From positions 124,001 to 188,000 of the forward strand of contig NZ_CAJGBF010000001.1 of the NCBI RefSeq assembly GCF_904424705.1: DNA of 64,000 bases, read 5' to 3'. Origin of the DNA: Rossellomorea arthrocnemi (GTDB taxonomy: Bacteria > Bacillota > Bacilli > Bacillales > Bacillaceae_B). Under the pieces are notes generated by a model. It saw only the letters and a program-made list of their open reading frames with translations. It did not search any database and had not been told where the DNA came from. The translations under genes were made by a program, and so were the position numbers. Of this stretch, positions 42,898 through 51,203 are shown one piece after another. Each line of letters starts with the position of its first letter. Positions within the stretch are counted from its first letter, which is position 1.

Positions 42898-43269
42898 TTA
42901 TTTCCGCCAAAAGCTGTTGATTTCAGCTTTTTCCTGAATGTTATAAGCAATTATTTCCTCAAGTAATGCATAATTCACCGGGTCTTTCCAAGGAATGCGG
43001 AACAAGCCTTTAGTCGCACTGTAGCCTGCTTCTTTGATGCGATCGGCAAAGTGGGTCATAGTGATTTCTTCAGGCGCAACGCTCACATGATGCTTGGCTG
43101 TAGAGAGACCGATTATAAAGGTACCGTGATCCGTAAACATCGGGGTATTCCACTTGATCGCAGGTTCCATTTGCGGGAATGTCTCCGCCACCCACGACAG
43201 GATTTCCTCCATTCGACTGCGGTGATCAGGGTGATCGATACCCGCTAAATAGGTTGAAAAAACGTCCAT
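42898..43269 (-). CDS. ydhG: DUF1801 protein, YdhG/Fra-like iron chaperone
   Basis: 123 aa. [35 protein letters not shown] and [28 protein letters not shown] follow the frataxin-like fold of B. subtilis YdhG (Fra), reported to supply iron to Fe-S and heme assembly. GGAGG precedes the ATG. Upstream of ydeI in the same operon. Confidence 0.82.
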   Translation of the reverse strand: MDVFSTYLAGIDHPDHRSRMEEILSWVAETFPQMEPAIKWNTPMFTDHGTFIIGLSTAKHHVSVAPEEITMTHFADRIKEAGYSATKGLFRIPWKDPVNYALLEEIIAYNIQEKAEINSFWRK

Positions 43270-43326
43270 TTCATCTCCTCCTCCATATTACTTTCCTTCA
43301 CTATATAGTTAACTGCCAGGGGTCGT

Positions 43327-43872
43327 CTACTTCCTCTTGCTTCGTAAAACCGTGATAAAACCGTCCAAAATATCATGAGAGACCGTGAATCCTTTACGCT
43401 GATAAAAGGCCAATGCCTCATGATTCCCATTTGATGTAAAGACAAAATAATCCTCCACGTCCTCATAAGTTCTCAACCACTCCATGGACATGCTAAAAAG
43501 CTTGGTCCCGACCCCGAATTGACGATAACCTTCTTTAATATAAAATTGCGATAAGCAACCCACGGCTTCTTTCTGAATAGTTGAAAGATCGAAAAACGTG
43601 GCAAAATCATTCGAGTACGCTTCCTTGGGGGATATACTGGTATACACATAGGCGACGATTTCGTCATGTTCTAAAGGGTCCTTCACCACCACAAGATAAT
43701 TGTGCAGTGCACTTCTGATCGAGGGCAGCATACGTGTGTCAAAATTCATACTGTCAAACCGTTCCGGTGCGATGGATGCTTTCGACTTTTGGAAGGCCAT
43801 GAGTTCATTGCACAAATCCTGGCAGAGTTCAGCCTTATCTTCGGGAATCACTTCGTATAATAGATTCATCAC
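43327..43872 (-). CDS. GNAT family N-acetyltransferase
   Basis: 181 aa. GNAT core from about residue 60: EIVAYVYTSISPKEAYSND, then CLSQFYIKEGYRQFGVGTKLFSMSMEWLR (acetyl-CoA loop RQFGVGTKL) and FVFTSNGNHEALAFYQRKGFTVSHDILDGF. Substrate unknown. GTG 43872 or ATG 43869; GGGAG upstream suits both. Confidence 0.85.
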   Translation of the reverse strand: MMNLLYEVIPEDKAELCQDLCNELMAFQKSKASIAPERFDSMNFDTRMLPSIRSALHNYLVVVKDPLEHDEIVAYVYTSISPKEAYSNDFATFFDLSTIQKEAVGCLSQFYIKEGYRQFGVGTKLFSMSMEWLRTYEDVEDYFVFTSNGNHEALAFYQRKGFTVSHDILDGFITVLRSKRK

Positions 43873-44047
43873 TGTGTCACTCCCTTCTCCATATTGTGTA
43901 GTTTCCTATGTATTTATTTCTCTGTTGGTATAAGCTTTTCCTTTATGAAGAAGAAACAATCAACATGGGGCGGTTTCTCCGAGAGAGGTCACAGTGATTA
44001 GAATTCCCTCTTGACCATCATGTTCGTTTAGCAGCTAATCGGGAATT

Positions 44048-44100
44048 TCCGACAAACGGCTCATATTCGACTCGAGAAACCGGAAACTCAGATAAGGTTC
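44048..44100 (-). repeat. Degenerate member F of the 20-bp-period array family
   Basis: Minus strand carries ATGAGCCGTTTGTCGGAAAT, matching the end unit of arrays C (GCACGTTTGTCGAATTTTC) and E (AACCGTTTGTCGAATCG). Neighbouring units are weak. The remaining 43873-44198 gap shows no gene. Confidence 0.45.
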
Positions 44101-44198
44101 CTGATATACACTCAAGGCTGAAAGTTTCCGATTTTCATATAGGATGATGAAAATCCCGGGCGGAAAAAGGCAAAATCATCCTCAAAAGAGGCTTTCAA

Positions 44199-44381
44199 TT
44201 AAATGGTAGCAGATCTCTCCCCATCAAAACATCCTTCACATATGAATCTTCCTTCATTGTTCAAGAAAGCTTTGATCTCTGTCATTCCTTTCCTTTCAGG
44301 ATATCTCATCTTGATGTAGATGATCTCATTGCCGGTTATTTCTTTCCCACATCTCGAACACTTTGGTTTGTTTCGAAACAT
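44199..44381 (-). CDS. Small zinc-ribbon protein
   Basis: 60 aa with two CxxC knuckles: CSRCGKEITG near the start and CEGCFDG near the end, spaced for one zinc ribbon. Role unknown; such proteins are sometimes mislabelled as iron transport proteins. GGAGG lies eight bases before the ATG. The gene starts inside the ceramidase gene (46-bp overlap), so translation is coupled. Confidence 0.7.
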   Translation of the reverse strand: MFRNKPKCSRCGKEITGNEIIYIKMRYPERKGMTEIKAFLNNEGRFICEGCFDGERSATI

Positions 44382-45655
44382 TTTTCTACCTCCTTATGAT
44401 TGTGCAGTTCCAGTACTTTGTGAACGACTTTTTGTGAGGTATCTTCTGCAGGCGGCATCCAAAGACTTGTTACCGGTCCATACACTACTGGATTCAGTTC
44501 CACTTCATACCCTCCATATGGATAAGCTTCCTTTGTAGGTAAATAGCCCAGATAGCCATTGGTATAGCCGCCAAAAAAGGCAAGAGGAGAATGTAACCTA
44601 TCCTGGATCTCAAGGGCTGCCTCTGAAAAAGGCTCCATCGGAATACCGGAAAAAGAACCTTCGTTAACCTGGAAGGATTGAATCTCTAAATCAATCGAAA
44701 TTTGTCTTTCATCCAGTTCAAATTTCCCCAACATATGTGCCAGCCATTTGCTTGTACCCACCCCCCATTGTTCCTCTGCAGCCCTGGCCATTTTTTTAAT
44801 CCCCTCTGGTTCTGGTATGTTGATCAATTTTATCGGCATGATAGTCGATGGTGTTTGTAACTTAAAAATCCCTTGGAATAAAATAGCAGGAATCATCCCT
44901 AACACACTGGCACTCAAGGCGTAAGCCATATTTTTCAATGCATTCCTTGAACCCCGGTATCTGGCATTCACATTACCGGCCGCACCTTGAACAATGATAA
45001 CGGGACACCCCAATGCTGGTTCAAGGATCCTTCTTGTCTCTCCCGGATAATCCCCGGACAGGCAATCACTATCTGACTTCAGGACATTGGGGTGAGCCGT
45101 ACAGAATACGATGGCTCCAGAGAGTGTTTGATCTTGTTGATGACGAATCGCCAGGATCCCGATTCGCTTATCCACCACACCCTTCTTATTTGTCCCCATT
45201 TTCACTCTTCCTTCAGCTGTTTCCTCTCTTCGGTTCACGCCAATATCTCCAAGTGTGACATTCCAGCCAACTTCAGAAGGCTGCATACGCTCATGAGCTT
45301 TAACGGCTGCCACCACCGTGTTTTCTATGAGGACGGTTTTATACTCATTCACTCTTTCACTGCTACTGACGGTGGCGGGACCCGAATGCGTATGAGTGAA
45401 GACAACTGTTATTTTTTCATAAGGTACATCCAATTTAGCGGCAATCCGCTTACGAATCACTGACGTATCTTCTATCAGCATTCCAATATTATCTATACTA
45501 ATAAAAACCGACTTATCATGGTGGTGCTCAAACACAAAAGCTGTTGAATAAATGCGTTCATCAATATTTCTAATCCCACAGGGTCTGTGATACCCGATAA
45601 AATCGGTTCCTAAAGGGGGCGTAATATCACTCTTATAAACTCCTACTTTGCTCAC
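44336..45655 (-). CDS. Neutral/alkaline ceramidase N-terminal family protein
   Basis: 439 aa. SDITPPLGTDFIGYH, VFTHTHSGPATVS (zinc His pair), CTAHPNVL, SGDYPGETRRILE, GAAGNVNAR and NGYLGYLPTKEAYPYGGYE are the landmarks of neutral ceramidase, an amidase with a Ser nucleophile in the SGDYPG-like region and a zinc ion. No signal peptide is seen, so it is cytosolic or exported by another path. True substrate is unknown, since most Bacillus lack ceramide. GTG start with AAGGAG. Driven by promoter e. Confidence 0.85.
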   Translation of the reverse strand: MSKVGVYKSDITPPLGTDFIGYHRPCGIRNIDERIYSTAFVFEHHHDKSVFISIDNIGMLIEDTSVIRKRIAAKLDVPYEKITVVFTHTHSGPATVSSSERVNEYKTVLIENTVVAAVKAHERMQPSEVGWNVTLGDIGVNRREETAEGRVKMGTNKKGVVDKRIGILAIRHQQDQTLSGAIVFCTAHPNVLKSDSDCLSGDYPGETRRILEPALGCPVIIVQGAAGNVNARYRGSRNALKNMAYALSASVLGMIPAILFQGIFKLQTPSTIMPIKLINIPEPEGIKKMARAAEEQWGVGTSKWLAHMLGKFELDERQISIDLEIQSFQVNEGSFSGIPMEPFSEAALEIQDRLHSPLAFFGGYTNGYLGYLPTKEAYPYGGYEVELNPVVYGPVTSLWMPPAEDTSQKVVHKVLELHNHKEVEKCFETNQSVRDVGKK

Positions 45656-45701
45656 TTTCTCTCTCCTTGTTAAAACATCTTCTTAAAATAGTGACGCCCC
45701 A

Positions 45702-45730
45702 ATTATTTCAAAATCCTACCACTTACTCAA
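45702..45730 (-). promoter_or_regulatory. Promoter e of the TTGAG-N17-AATAAT family
   Basis: Minus strand TTGAGT (45725-45730), 17-bp spacer, AATAAT (45702-45707) in TTTGAAATAATTGG, 44 bp before the ceramidase-family start. Confidence 0.72.
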
Positions 45731-45769
45731 GCTTTATTCCTGAGGGCTGCACAGTTCCACGTGTCATTA

Positions 45770-45811
45770 AAATAAAAAATCGATAAGGGAATGGATTCCT
45801 CCCTTATCGAT
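45770..45811 (-). terminator. Intrinsic terminator of the 43-aa Cys-rich gene
   Basis: Stem ATCGATAAGGGA / TCCCTTATCGAT, followed on the minus strand by TTTTTTATTTT. Confidence 0.85.
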
Positions 45812-45832
45812 GACAACATCCTCACCTTTAAA

Positions 45833-45964
45833 CTAGCAGCATTTCATTTCTTCACTTTCCTCCGAAGGACAACCTCTCTCTTCATCCGCTTCTTTTATTT
45901 CAATCTGGCAACATTCTTGAGAATCGCTTTTCTTATCCCCTAGTAAAATCTTAATGATATTCAT
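45833..45964 (-). CDS. Small Cys-rich protein of the arsenic island (43 aa)
   Basis: Begins MNIIKILLGDKKSD and contains QECCQ, GCP and the C-terminal MKCC: five Cys, two as adjacent pairs, in an acidic chain. GGAAGGGG lies nine bases before the ATG (or an ATG at 45973). The promoter TTGTAA-N17-TATATA on this strand (46012-46040) has an ATCAA-N6-TTGAT operator in its spacer. It has its own terminator. The Cys pairs and shared operator suggest As(III) or related metal binding, by inference. Confidence 0.65.
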   Translation of the reverse strand: MNIIKILLGDKKSDSQECCQIEIKEADEERGCPSEESEEMKCC

Positions 45965-45991
45965 ATGTTCCATCCCCTTCCTTCATTTTAA

Positions 45992-46034
45992 ATCAAATAA
46001 AATTGATTAATTATATAAATCAATTTTATTTGAT
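45992..46034. promoter_or_regulatory. Two ArsR operators over the minus-strand promoter
   Basis: ATCAAATAAAATTGAT (45992-46007) and ATCAATTTTATTTGAT (46019-46034), each a perfect ATCAA-N6-TTGAT dyad, the second inside the promoter of the 43-aa gene. Confidence 0.8.
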
Positions 46035-46080
46035 TTACAACCATAGTATATGTTCCTTTTTTCTGAAAAACAACCAATAA

Positions 46081-46214
46081 ATCAAGAAAAATTGATTTTA
46101 TAAACCTCTTCCATTACGTCGTATAGAATAAAATGAATAAATCAAATATAATTGATTTATTACTTGACACATGAAAATAATGGATATAAAATGATTACAT
46201 CAAGAAAAATTGAT
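46081..46214 (+). promoter_or_regulatory. Three ArsR operators and promoter of the arsR-arsP operon
   Basis: ATCAA-N6-TTGAT dyads at 46081-46096, 46141-46156 and 46199-46214. The promoter TTGACA (46164-46169), 17-bp spacer, TAAAAT (46187-46192) lies between the second and third. Confidence 0.82.
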
Positions 46215-46233
46215 GAGAAACGAGGATTGAGTG

Positions 46234-46557
46234 ATGACTAACGACATTCCACTACAAGACGTATCTAATACAAAGGTTTTTGAAACATACGAACAGAAAT
46301 TCAAAGCCATTGCCGATCAAAAAAGGCTTCAGATCATGAACATATTGACGATGAAAGGCGAAATGTGTGTATGTGACCTGGCTCCATTAATGGATATGAA
46401 GCAATCAAAATTATCGTATCATTTAAAGATCCTCCTGGATGCGAACATTGTGAAGAAAGAAACAAAAGGGACTTGGAGCTATTACAGTTTGAACCAGGAA
46501 GAGATCAACCACCTGCTTTCAGCAGAATTATGCTGCCTCTTCAGGCCATCCTGTTAA
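46234..46557 (+). CDS. arsR: ArsR/SmtB family repressor with extra C-terminal Cys
   Basis: 107 aa winged helix repressor. The metal site is CVC in GEMCVCDLAPLMDMKQSKLSYHLKIL (alpha-3 site, like ArsR/CadC), and the C-terminus ELCCLFRPSC adds three more Cys. Start ATG 46234 with GAGG eight bases upstream. Five perfect ATCAA-N6-TTGAT sites lie upstream and two more follow the gene. First gene of an operon with a 51-aa Cys-rich protein and arsP. Confidence 0.9.
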   Translation: MTNDIPLQDVSNTKVFETYEQKFKAIADQKRLQIMNILTMKGEMCVCDLAPLMDMKQSKLSYHLKILLDANIVKKETKGTWSYYSLNQEEINHLLSAELCCLFRPSC

Positions 46558-46572
46558 ATTTTTAAAGGTAAT

Positions 46573-46610
46573 ATCAATTTTTTCTGATTAATAAATCAAT
46601 ATATTTTGAT
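46573..46610 (+). promoter_or_regulatory. Two further ArsR-type operators inside the operon
   Basis: ATCAATTTTTTCTGAT (46573-46588, one mismatch) and ATCAATATATTTTGAT (46595-46610, perfect), between arsR and the 51-aa gene. Confidence 0.7.
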
Positions 46611-46627
46611 TAATGGAGGAGATAAAA

Positions 46628-46783
46628 ATGTTTAACTTTTATAAAGAAGAAATGATTTTAAAGGAAAAAAGAAGCTACATGCAAGAAAGGATCTCCATGC
46701 ACCACGCTAAACCGGCACCATCCATTTTCACTAAGAAAATCGAAGACCAAATATGCTGCAGCTCTTGCTGCCCGGCAGTTTAA
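46628..46783 (+). CDS. Small Cys-rich protein with CCSSCC ending (51 aa)
   Basis: Begins MFNFYKEEMILKEKR and ends ICCSSCCPAV: four Cys as two pairs at the C-terminus, plus HH and several Met (possible metal ligands). GGAGG lies nine bases before the ATG. Between arsR and arsP, preceded by two operator copies. Could deliver or trap As(III)/methylarsenite for the permease; no family recognised. Confidence 0.7.
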   Translation: MFNFYKEEMILKEKRSYMQERISMHHAKPAPSIFTKKIEDQICCSSCCPAV

Positions 46784-46804
46784 TCAGGAAAGGGGACGAT
46801 CAAT

Positions 46805-47671
46805 ATGTGGGGGGGAACAGTAAAAAGTTTTCTGGAAATTGCCCTGGAATTAACGGTGTTGTTTGTGGTCATTTCATTTGCCATCAGTTTATTGCAAGGA
46901 TTCATCCCTTATGAAAAAATCGAGAAAATGATATCCGGGAAGAACAAGGCTTGGGGTGCGGCCGCTGCAATCGTGTTTGCGTTTATCACTCCATTTTGCT
47001 CATGTTCGACGATACCGGTTGTGGTGAACATGTTGAAAAAGAAAATGCCTTTTGGGATTGTGATGATTTTCTTATTCGCTTCCCCCGTTTTAGATCCCAC
47101 GATCCTGACTATCATGGGTGTTGTCCTCGGATGGAAAGTAACCTTCATATATACCGTAGTGACGACCATCTTCTCTATTTGCATCGGCTTCCTGTTGGAG
47201 ACATTTGGATTTGAAAAGTACGTCAAGAACGTCATGATGACCGGGTTTAATGAAGATCAGAAAAAATTCTCCATGAAGGGAGTTTGGAAGGAAACCATTG
47301 ACTTGATGAGAAGTGTGTATCCCTATCTCATCATCGGTGCAGCCATAGGTGCCGTCATACATGGACTCGTTCCGACAGAGTGGATCTCCGATTTCTTCGG
47401 GAGGGAGCATTGGTGGCTCATACCGGTCGCCGCCGTCGTCGGGATACCCTTATATATTCGTCTTTCGAGTATGATCCCCATTTCACAGATTCTGATTATG
47501 AAAGGAATGGCTCTCGGACCTGTCATGGCGATGATGATCAGTTCAGCTGGGGCCAGTCTTCCTGAAGTGATCCTCCTTAAATCGATTTTCAGAAAACAGT
47601 TGGTCATGATCTTTGTTCTATCGGTGATCACCATGTCTACCGTATCCGGGTTCATCTTCTACTTTGTCTGA
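46805..47671 (+). CDS. arsP: ArsP-like permease (DUF318)
   Basis: 288 aa, eight predicted helices. The motif TPFCSCSTIPV (near residues 60-70) is the conserved Cys motif of the PF03773 permeases, which include ArsP, an exporter of methylarsenite and aromatic trivalent arsenicals. Other marks: FLFASPVLDPTILTIMG and GIPLYIRLSSMIPISQILI. In the operon with arsR and the 51-aa Cys-rich protein. Other metals for this family (Cu, Zn) remain possible. Confidence 0.82.
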   Translation: MWGGTVKSFLEIALELTVLFVVISFAISLLQGFIPYEKIEKMISGKNKAWGAAAAIVFAFITPFCSCSTIPVVVNMLKKKMPFGIVMIFLFASPVLDPTILTIMGVVLGWKVTFIYTVVTTIFSICIGFLLETFGFEKYVKNVMMTGFNEDQKKFSMKGVWKETIDLMRSVYPYLIIGAAIGAVIHGLVPTEWISDFFGREHWWLIPVAAVVGIPLYIRLSSMIPISQILIMKGMALGPVMAMMISSAGASLPEVILLKSIFRKQLVMIFVLSVITMSTVSGFIFYFV

Positions 47672-47679
47672 TGAAAAAA

Positions 47680-47712
47680 AGCAGCTGCTCTTTTCGCAGC
47701 TGCCTTGCTTTT
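47680..47712. terminator. Terminator after arsP
   Basis: AAAGCAGCTGC / GCAGCTGC-rich stem with TTGCTTTT; sits between convergent arsP and arsC. Confidence 0.75.
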
Positions 47713-47814
47713 GGTTTACAACAATTATTCGCCCCGATCTGGAGCTGTTCTTTCAAATAAGGTTCATTTGCCTAATCAAACCAAGAGAAACCGTCCCTCT
47801 TGGCTATTGAGTTT

Positions 47815-48234
47815 TTATTCACCGGTTTCCGCAAAACGATGGATTCTTTCCCCTACTTCATCACGAACGCGCTGGAAGAATGCCCATTGTTCTTCTTCCG
47901 TTCCTTCCGCCTTTGCAGGGTCATCGAATCCCCAATGTACACGTTTCACATGTGGTGGTGTCATTGGACATTTATCCGCTGCGTCGCCGCATAGTGTGAC
48001 GACTAAGTCAGCGTTATTCAGGATTTCAGGATCGATGATATCGGATGTTTGATCGGTGATGTCGATGTCGACTTCTTTCATCGCTTTCACTGCATTTGGA
48101 TTTAATCCGTGTGCTTCGATTCCAGCACTGTAGACGTCCCACTCGTTACCTAGATGTTTTTTCGCCCAGCCTTCTGCCATTTGGCTTCGGCATGAATTAC
48201 CTGTACATAGGAAGTAGATGTTTTTCTTTGACAT
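47815..48234 (-). CDS. arsC: Arsenate reductase, thioredoxin-coupled
   Basis: 139 aa, low-molecular-weight tyrosine-phosphatase fold. Catalytic Cys in the P-loop CTGNSCRS (Cys10) and the redox pair Cys82/Cys89 in [14 protein letters not shown] are all present. Reduces As(V) to As(III) for export by ArsB. Start ATG 48234 with GGAG; TTG 48240 is too close. Third gene of the arsR-arsB-arsC operon. Confidence 0.95.
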   Translation of the reverse strand: MSKKNIYFLCTGNSCRSQMAEGWAKKHLGNEWDVYSAGIEAHGLNPNAVKAMKEVDIDITDQTSDIIDPEILNNADLVVTLCGDAADKCPMTPPHVKRVHWGFDDPAKAEGTEEEQWAFFQRVRDEVGERIHRFAETGE

Positions 48235-48258
48235 ATTCAATCTCTCCTTTAATGTTTG

Positions 48259-49548
48259 TTAGATGATTAATAACCATATATATAGCCCGATCAGTGTGAT
48301 GAAGAGGGTTGGGATGGTCAAAATGATACCTGTTTTAAAATAGGTCCCCCAGGAGATTTTGACTCCTTTTAATGAAAGAACGTGGAGCCATAATAATGTG
48401 GCTAATGATCCGATCGGAGTAATCTTCGGTCCTAAATCCGAACCGATGACGTTGGCATAGATCAACGCTTCACGGGTGACACCTGTTGTATCCGTCCCTG
48501 CGATCGCCAAGGCATCGATCATCACCGTCGGCATATTGTTCATGATGGATGAAAGGATGGCCGCAATGAATCCCATTCCGACAGTGGCGGCAAATAATCC
48601 TTGATCCGCCGTCATTTGGATGACATCCGAAAGCACATTCGTCAGCCCTACATTACGGAGACCATATACGACCACGTACATTCCGATCGAGAAGAACACG
48701 ATGGCCCACGGAGCCCCTTTGATGACTGATTTCGTGTTGACGGCTGCACTTCTTCTTGCCATGGCTAAGAAGAAGATAGCCACGATTCCTGCAATGATGG
48801 AAACCGGCAGGCCAATGAATTCACTGGCGAAATAGCCGACAAGCAGAATCGAAAGCACCACCCAGGAAAGGCGGAACATTTTGATATCCTGTATGGCATC
48901 CACAGGTTTCTTAAGCTGAGAAACATCATAATTCTTCGGGATGCTCTTCCGGAAAAAGAGATAAAGAACCAAAATACTTGCTCCTAATGAAAACAGGTTC
49001 GGTACGATCATGCGGGAAGCAAACTCCACAAACCCGATTCCGAAGAAGTCAGCGGACACAATGTTCACCAGGTTACTGACCACTAAAGGCAGTGACGTCG
49101 TATCGGCGATGAATCCACTGGCGATGATGAACGGAAACACAAGCTTCTCACTGAAATTCAAATTCCGTACCATCGCAAGGACGATCGGTGTCAGGATCAG
49201 TGCCGCTCCATCGTTGGCGAAAAGAGCCGCTACCACCGCTCCTAAGAGGGAAACGTAGACGAACATCCTCACTCCGTTTCCTTTTGCCGCCCGTGCCATA
49301 TGCAAGGCAGCCCATTCAAAAAATCCGATTTCATCAAGAATGAGAGAAATAATGATAATCGCAATAAATGCTAATGTCGCATTCCAGACGATGCCTGTCA
49401 CATCCACCACATCGCTGAAATCGACAACCCCTACGATCAGCGCCAAAATGGCTCCGCCGATTGCGGACCAGCCGATGGAAAGTCCTTTAGGCTGCCAAAT
49501 GACGAACACGAGGGTGATGAGAAAAATCACAGATGCTAATATAGTCAT
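48259..49548 (-). CDS. arsB: Arsenite efflux pump ArsB
   Basis: 429 aa with 11-12 helices, same length as staphylococcal ArsB. Marks: [41 protein letters not shown] and [13 protein letters not shown]. Antiporter for arsenite/antimonite. Between arsR and arsC; AGGAGG precedes the ATG by nine bases. Confidence 0.95.
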   Translation of the reverse strand: MTILASVIFLITLVFVIWQPKGLSIGWSAIGGAILALIVGVVDFSDVVDVTGIVWNATLAFIAIIIISLILDEIGFFEWAALHMARAAKGNGVRMFVYVSLLGAVVAALFANDGAALILTPIVLAMVRNLNFSEKLVFPFIIASGFIADTTSLPLVVSNLVNIVSADFFGIGFVEFASRMIVPNLFSLGASILVLYLFFRKSIPKNYDVSQLKKPVDAIQDIKMFRLSWVVLSILLVGYFASEFIGLPVSIIAGIVAIFFLAMARRSAAVNTKSVIKGAPWAIVFFSIGMYVVVYGLRNVGLTNVLSDVIQMTADQGLFAATVGMGFIAAILSSIMNNMPTVMIDALAIAGTDTTGVTREALIYANVIGSDLGPKITPIGSLATLLWLHVLSLKGVKISWGTYFKTGIILTIPTLFITLIGLYIWLLII

Positions 49549-49567
49549 AATTCCATTTTACCTCCTA

Positions 49568-49903
49568 TTATTCACAAGAAATGCGTAAGCCCTGCTCCTC
49601 CAATTCCTTCAATTTGAAGTCCTGATTCGGCAGGTGGTCAAGAAGGCTTTGGATCATCGGGAAGTATTCACTTTCACGATTAAGGGAGTAAATAATCCAT
49701 TGACCACGGCGTTTCTCCCTCACGATCCCCACATCCTTCAATTTACGGACGTGCTGACTAATAGCAGGCTGACTTGCTTTGAAGATTTCTACAAATTCAC
49801 ACACACAACAATCGTTCGTATCTAGTATCTTAACCATGGTTAATCGGGTTTTATCCCCTAATAACTTAAGAATGGTTGCTGATTTGTCTAGTTCAACCGT
49901 CAC
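49568..49903 (-). CDS. arsR: ArsR repressor of the arsBC operon
   Basis: 111 aa. The As(III) site is DCCVCEFVEIF (alpha-3 Cys) and the helix-turn-helix is KASQPAISQHVRKLKDVGIV. GTG start with GGAGG. It is a different ArsR from the one at 46234; the ATCAA-N6-TTGAT dyad is absent here, so the two have separate operators. Confidence 0.92.
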   Translation of the reverse strand: MTVELDKSATILKLLGDKTRLTMVKILDTNDCCVCEFVEIFKASQPAISQHVRKLKDVGIVREKRRGQWIIYSLNRESEYFPMIQSLLDHLPNQDFKLKELEEQGLRISCE

Positions 49904-49935
49904 TTTGCCACCTCCATATATTAATGTATGCTTAT

Positions 49936-49964
49936 ATAATATTTCACTTATATATAGATTGCAA
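49936..49964 (-). promoter_or_regulatory. Promoter of arsR-arsB-arsC
   Basis: Minus strand TTGCAA (49959-49964), 17-bp spacer, TATTAT (49936-49941). An AT-rich imperfect dyad (CTTATATAA with TTATATATAG) covers the -10 and is the likely ArsR site. Confidence 0.8.
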
Positions 49965-50002
49965 GACGTTTCTGTATTATTCTAAGTAAAAGGGGTGTTG
50001 AG

Positions 50003-50503
50003 ATGAAGAAGGGATATATAGATGAGATGAGAAAAAGTGACTGGAATCAAGTAGCCGACATCTATCGGGAGGGAATCGCAACGGGGAACGCGACCTTTCA
50101 AAAAGACGTCCCTTCCTGGGAAGAGTGGGATGCCAATCATATAGAAGCAGGACGGATCGTTGTCCGTTCTGAGGATTCTATAGTAGGATGGGCTGCCATG
50201 AGTCCTGTCTCAAGCAGATGTGTATACAGAGGTGTAGCCGAAGTCAGTGTGTATGTTTCGACACGGCATGCTGGGCAGGGAATCGGAAGCCAACTCCTCG
50301 GCGCCTTAATCGAAGCAAGTGAACAAGAAGGATATTGGACCCTACAATCGGGGATATTCCCTGAAAACCGGGCAAGTATCAAACTTCATGAGAAACATGG
50401 TTTTCGAATCGTCGGTCACCGTGAAAAGATCGGGAAGATGGATGGGATCTGGCGCGATACGGTTTTGTTGGAGAGAAGGAGTAAATTCATTGGAATAGGA
50501 TGA
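50003..50503 (+). CDS. GNAT acetyltransferase, phosphinothricin/ArsN type
   Basis: 166 aa. Matches the phosphinothricin acetyltransferase/MnaT group (YwnH-like): MRKSDWNQVADIYREGIATGNATFQKDVPSWEEWD, AEVSVYVSTRHAGQGIGSQLL and PENRASIKLHEKHGFRIVGHREKIGKMDGIWRDTVLLER. ArsN1 enzymes of this group acetylate the arsenical antibiotic arsinothricin, and the gene is divergent from arsR by 100 bp, so an ArsN role is plausible but not proven. AAAGGGG precedes the ATG. Confidence 0.85.
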   Translation: MKKGYIDEMRKSDWNQVADIYREGIATGNATFQKDVPSWEEWDANHIEAGRIVVRSEDSIVGWAAMSPVSSRCVYRGVAEVSVYVSTRHAGQGIGSQLLGALIEASEQEGYWTLQSGIFPENRASIKLHEKHGFRIVGHREKIGKMDGIWRDTVLLERRSKFIGIG

Positions 50504-50507
50504 AAAA

Positions 50508-50525
50508 CCGGGGACTGATCCCCGG
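50508..50525 (-). terminator. Terminator hairpin near the GNAT and DinB genes
   Basis: CCGGGG / CCCCGG stem. The T run is on the minus-strand side (GGTTTTTC), so it acts after DinB, 90 bp beyond its stop; weak on the plus strand. Confidence 0.5.
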
Positions 50526-50617
50526 GGGTCGAGTTTAGATGATGTCAAAAAGAAGCACGTCCCATGAAATCACGAATATTTATCCTGCATGCCCTATACC
50601 TTATATCGCCTGAACAA

Positions 50618-51091
50618 TCAAGACTCAATCAGATCCGTATCTGGCGGGGTATACCCCAGCTGTCTTCCAATTTTCACGATTTGTCCTTTATGGTGAAATT
50701 CGTGTGTGACGGTATGCGTAAACAGCCATAACGCAGAGATCACTGCACTCTCGTCTTCTCCAAAGGATACGTGTATCGTGTGATCCCATTTCCCCTTAAA
50801 CTCCTGTAGAAATTCATGAACCAGGGCATCTGTCGCTCTGAAAATGTCACGCATCTCTTTTACGTTGTTAGCCGATTCTGGAGTGAATGGAGGAAGGGAT
50901 TGACCAAGTCCTCGACTTCCCAACCATACGCGATAGCAATCGGCCACGTGAACGTGAAGATTACGGATGGAATCTCCTCCAAACGATTCAAGTTCTTTTA
51001 CATATTCCGATTGGGACATGGTTTCACAATAACGAAACAATAACTCCCTTGTTCGTTGAATCCACTCATACTGGCTTATGAAAACATCCAT
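50618..51091 (-). CDS. DinB family protein
   Basis: 157 aa four-helix bundle with His residues in NLHVHVADCYRVWLG and VTHEFHHKGQIV, the metal triad of DinB/YfiT proteins. These are thiol-transferase-like or of unknown function, induced by DNA damage in B. subtilis. AAAGGAG before the ATG. Confidence 0.82.
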   Translation of the reverse strand: MDVFISQYEWIQRTRELLFRYCETMSQSEYVKELESFGGDSIRNLHVHVADCYRVWLGSRGLGQSLPPFTPESANNVKEMRDIFRATDALVHEFLQEFKGKWDHTIHVSFGEDESAVISALWLFTHTVTHEFHHKGQIVKIGRQLGYTPPDTDLIES

Positions 51092-51203
51092 TTTTTCTGT
51101 CTCCTTTTAAAGTTCATCATTTTTTATTAAGGTATGTATAGTAGTCATTCTGTTTTCAAACTTGTATTTCCTGTCTGTATAAAAAGATATCTATTAAACC
51201 GCC

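Noticed and set aside
45833..50503. Arsenic island as part of a transposon or phage
   Set aside because: No transposase, integrase or end repeats near; base composition is like its surroundings.
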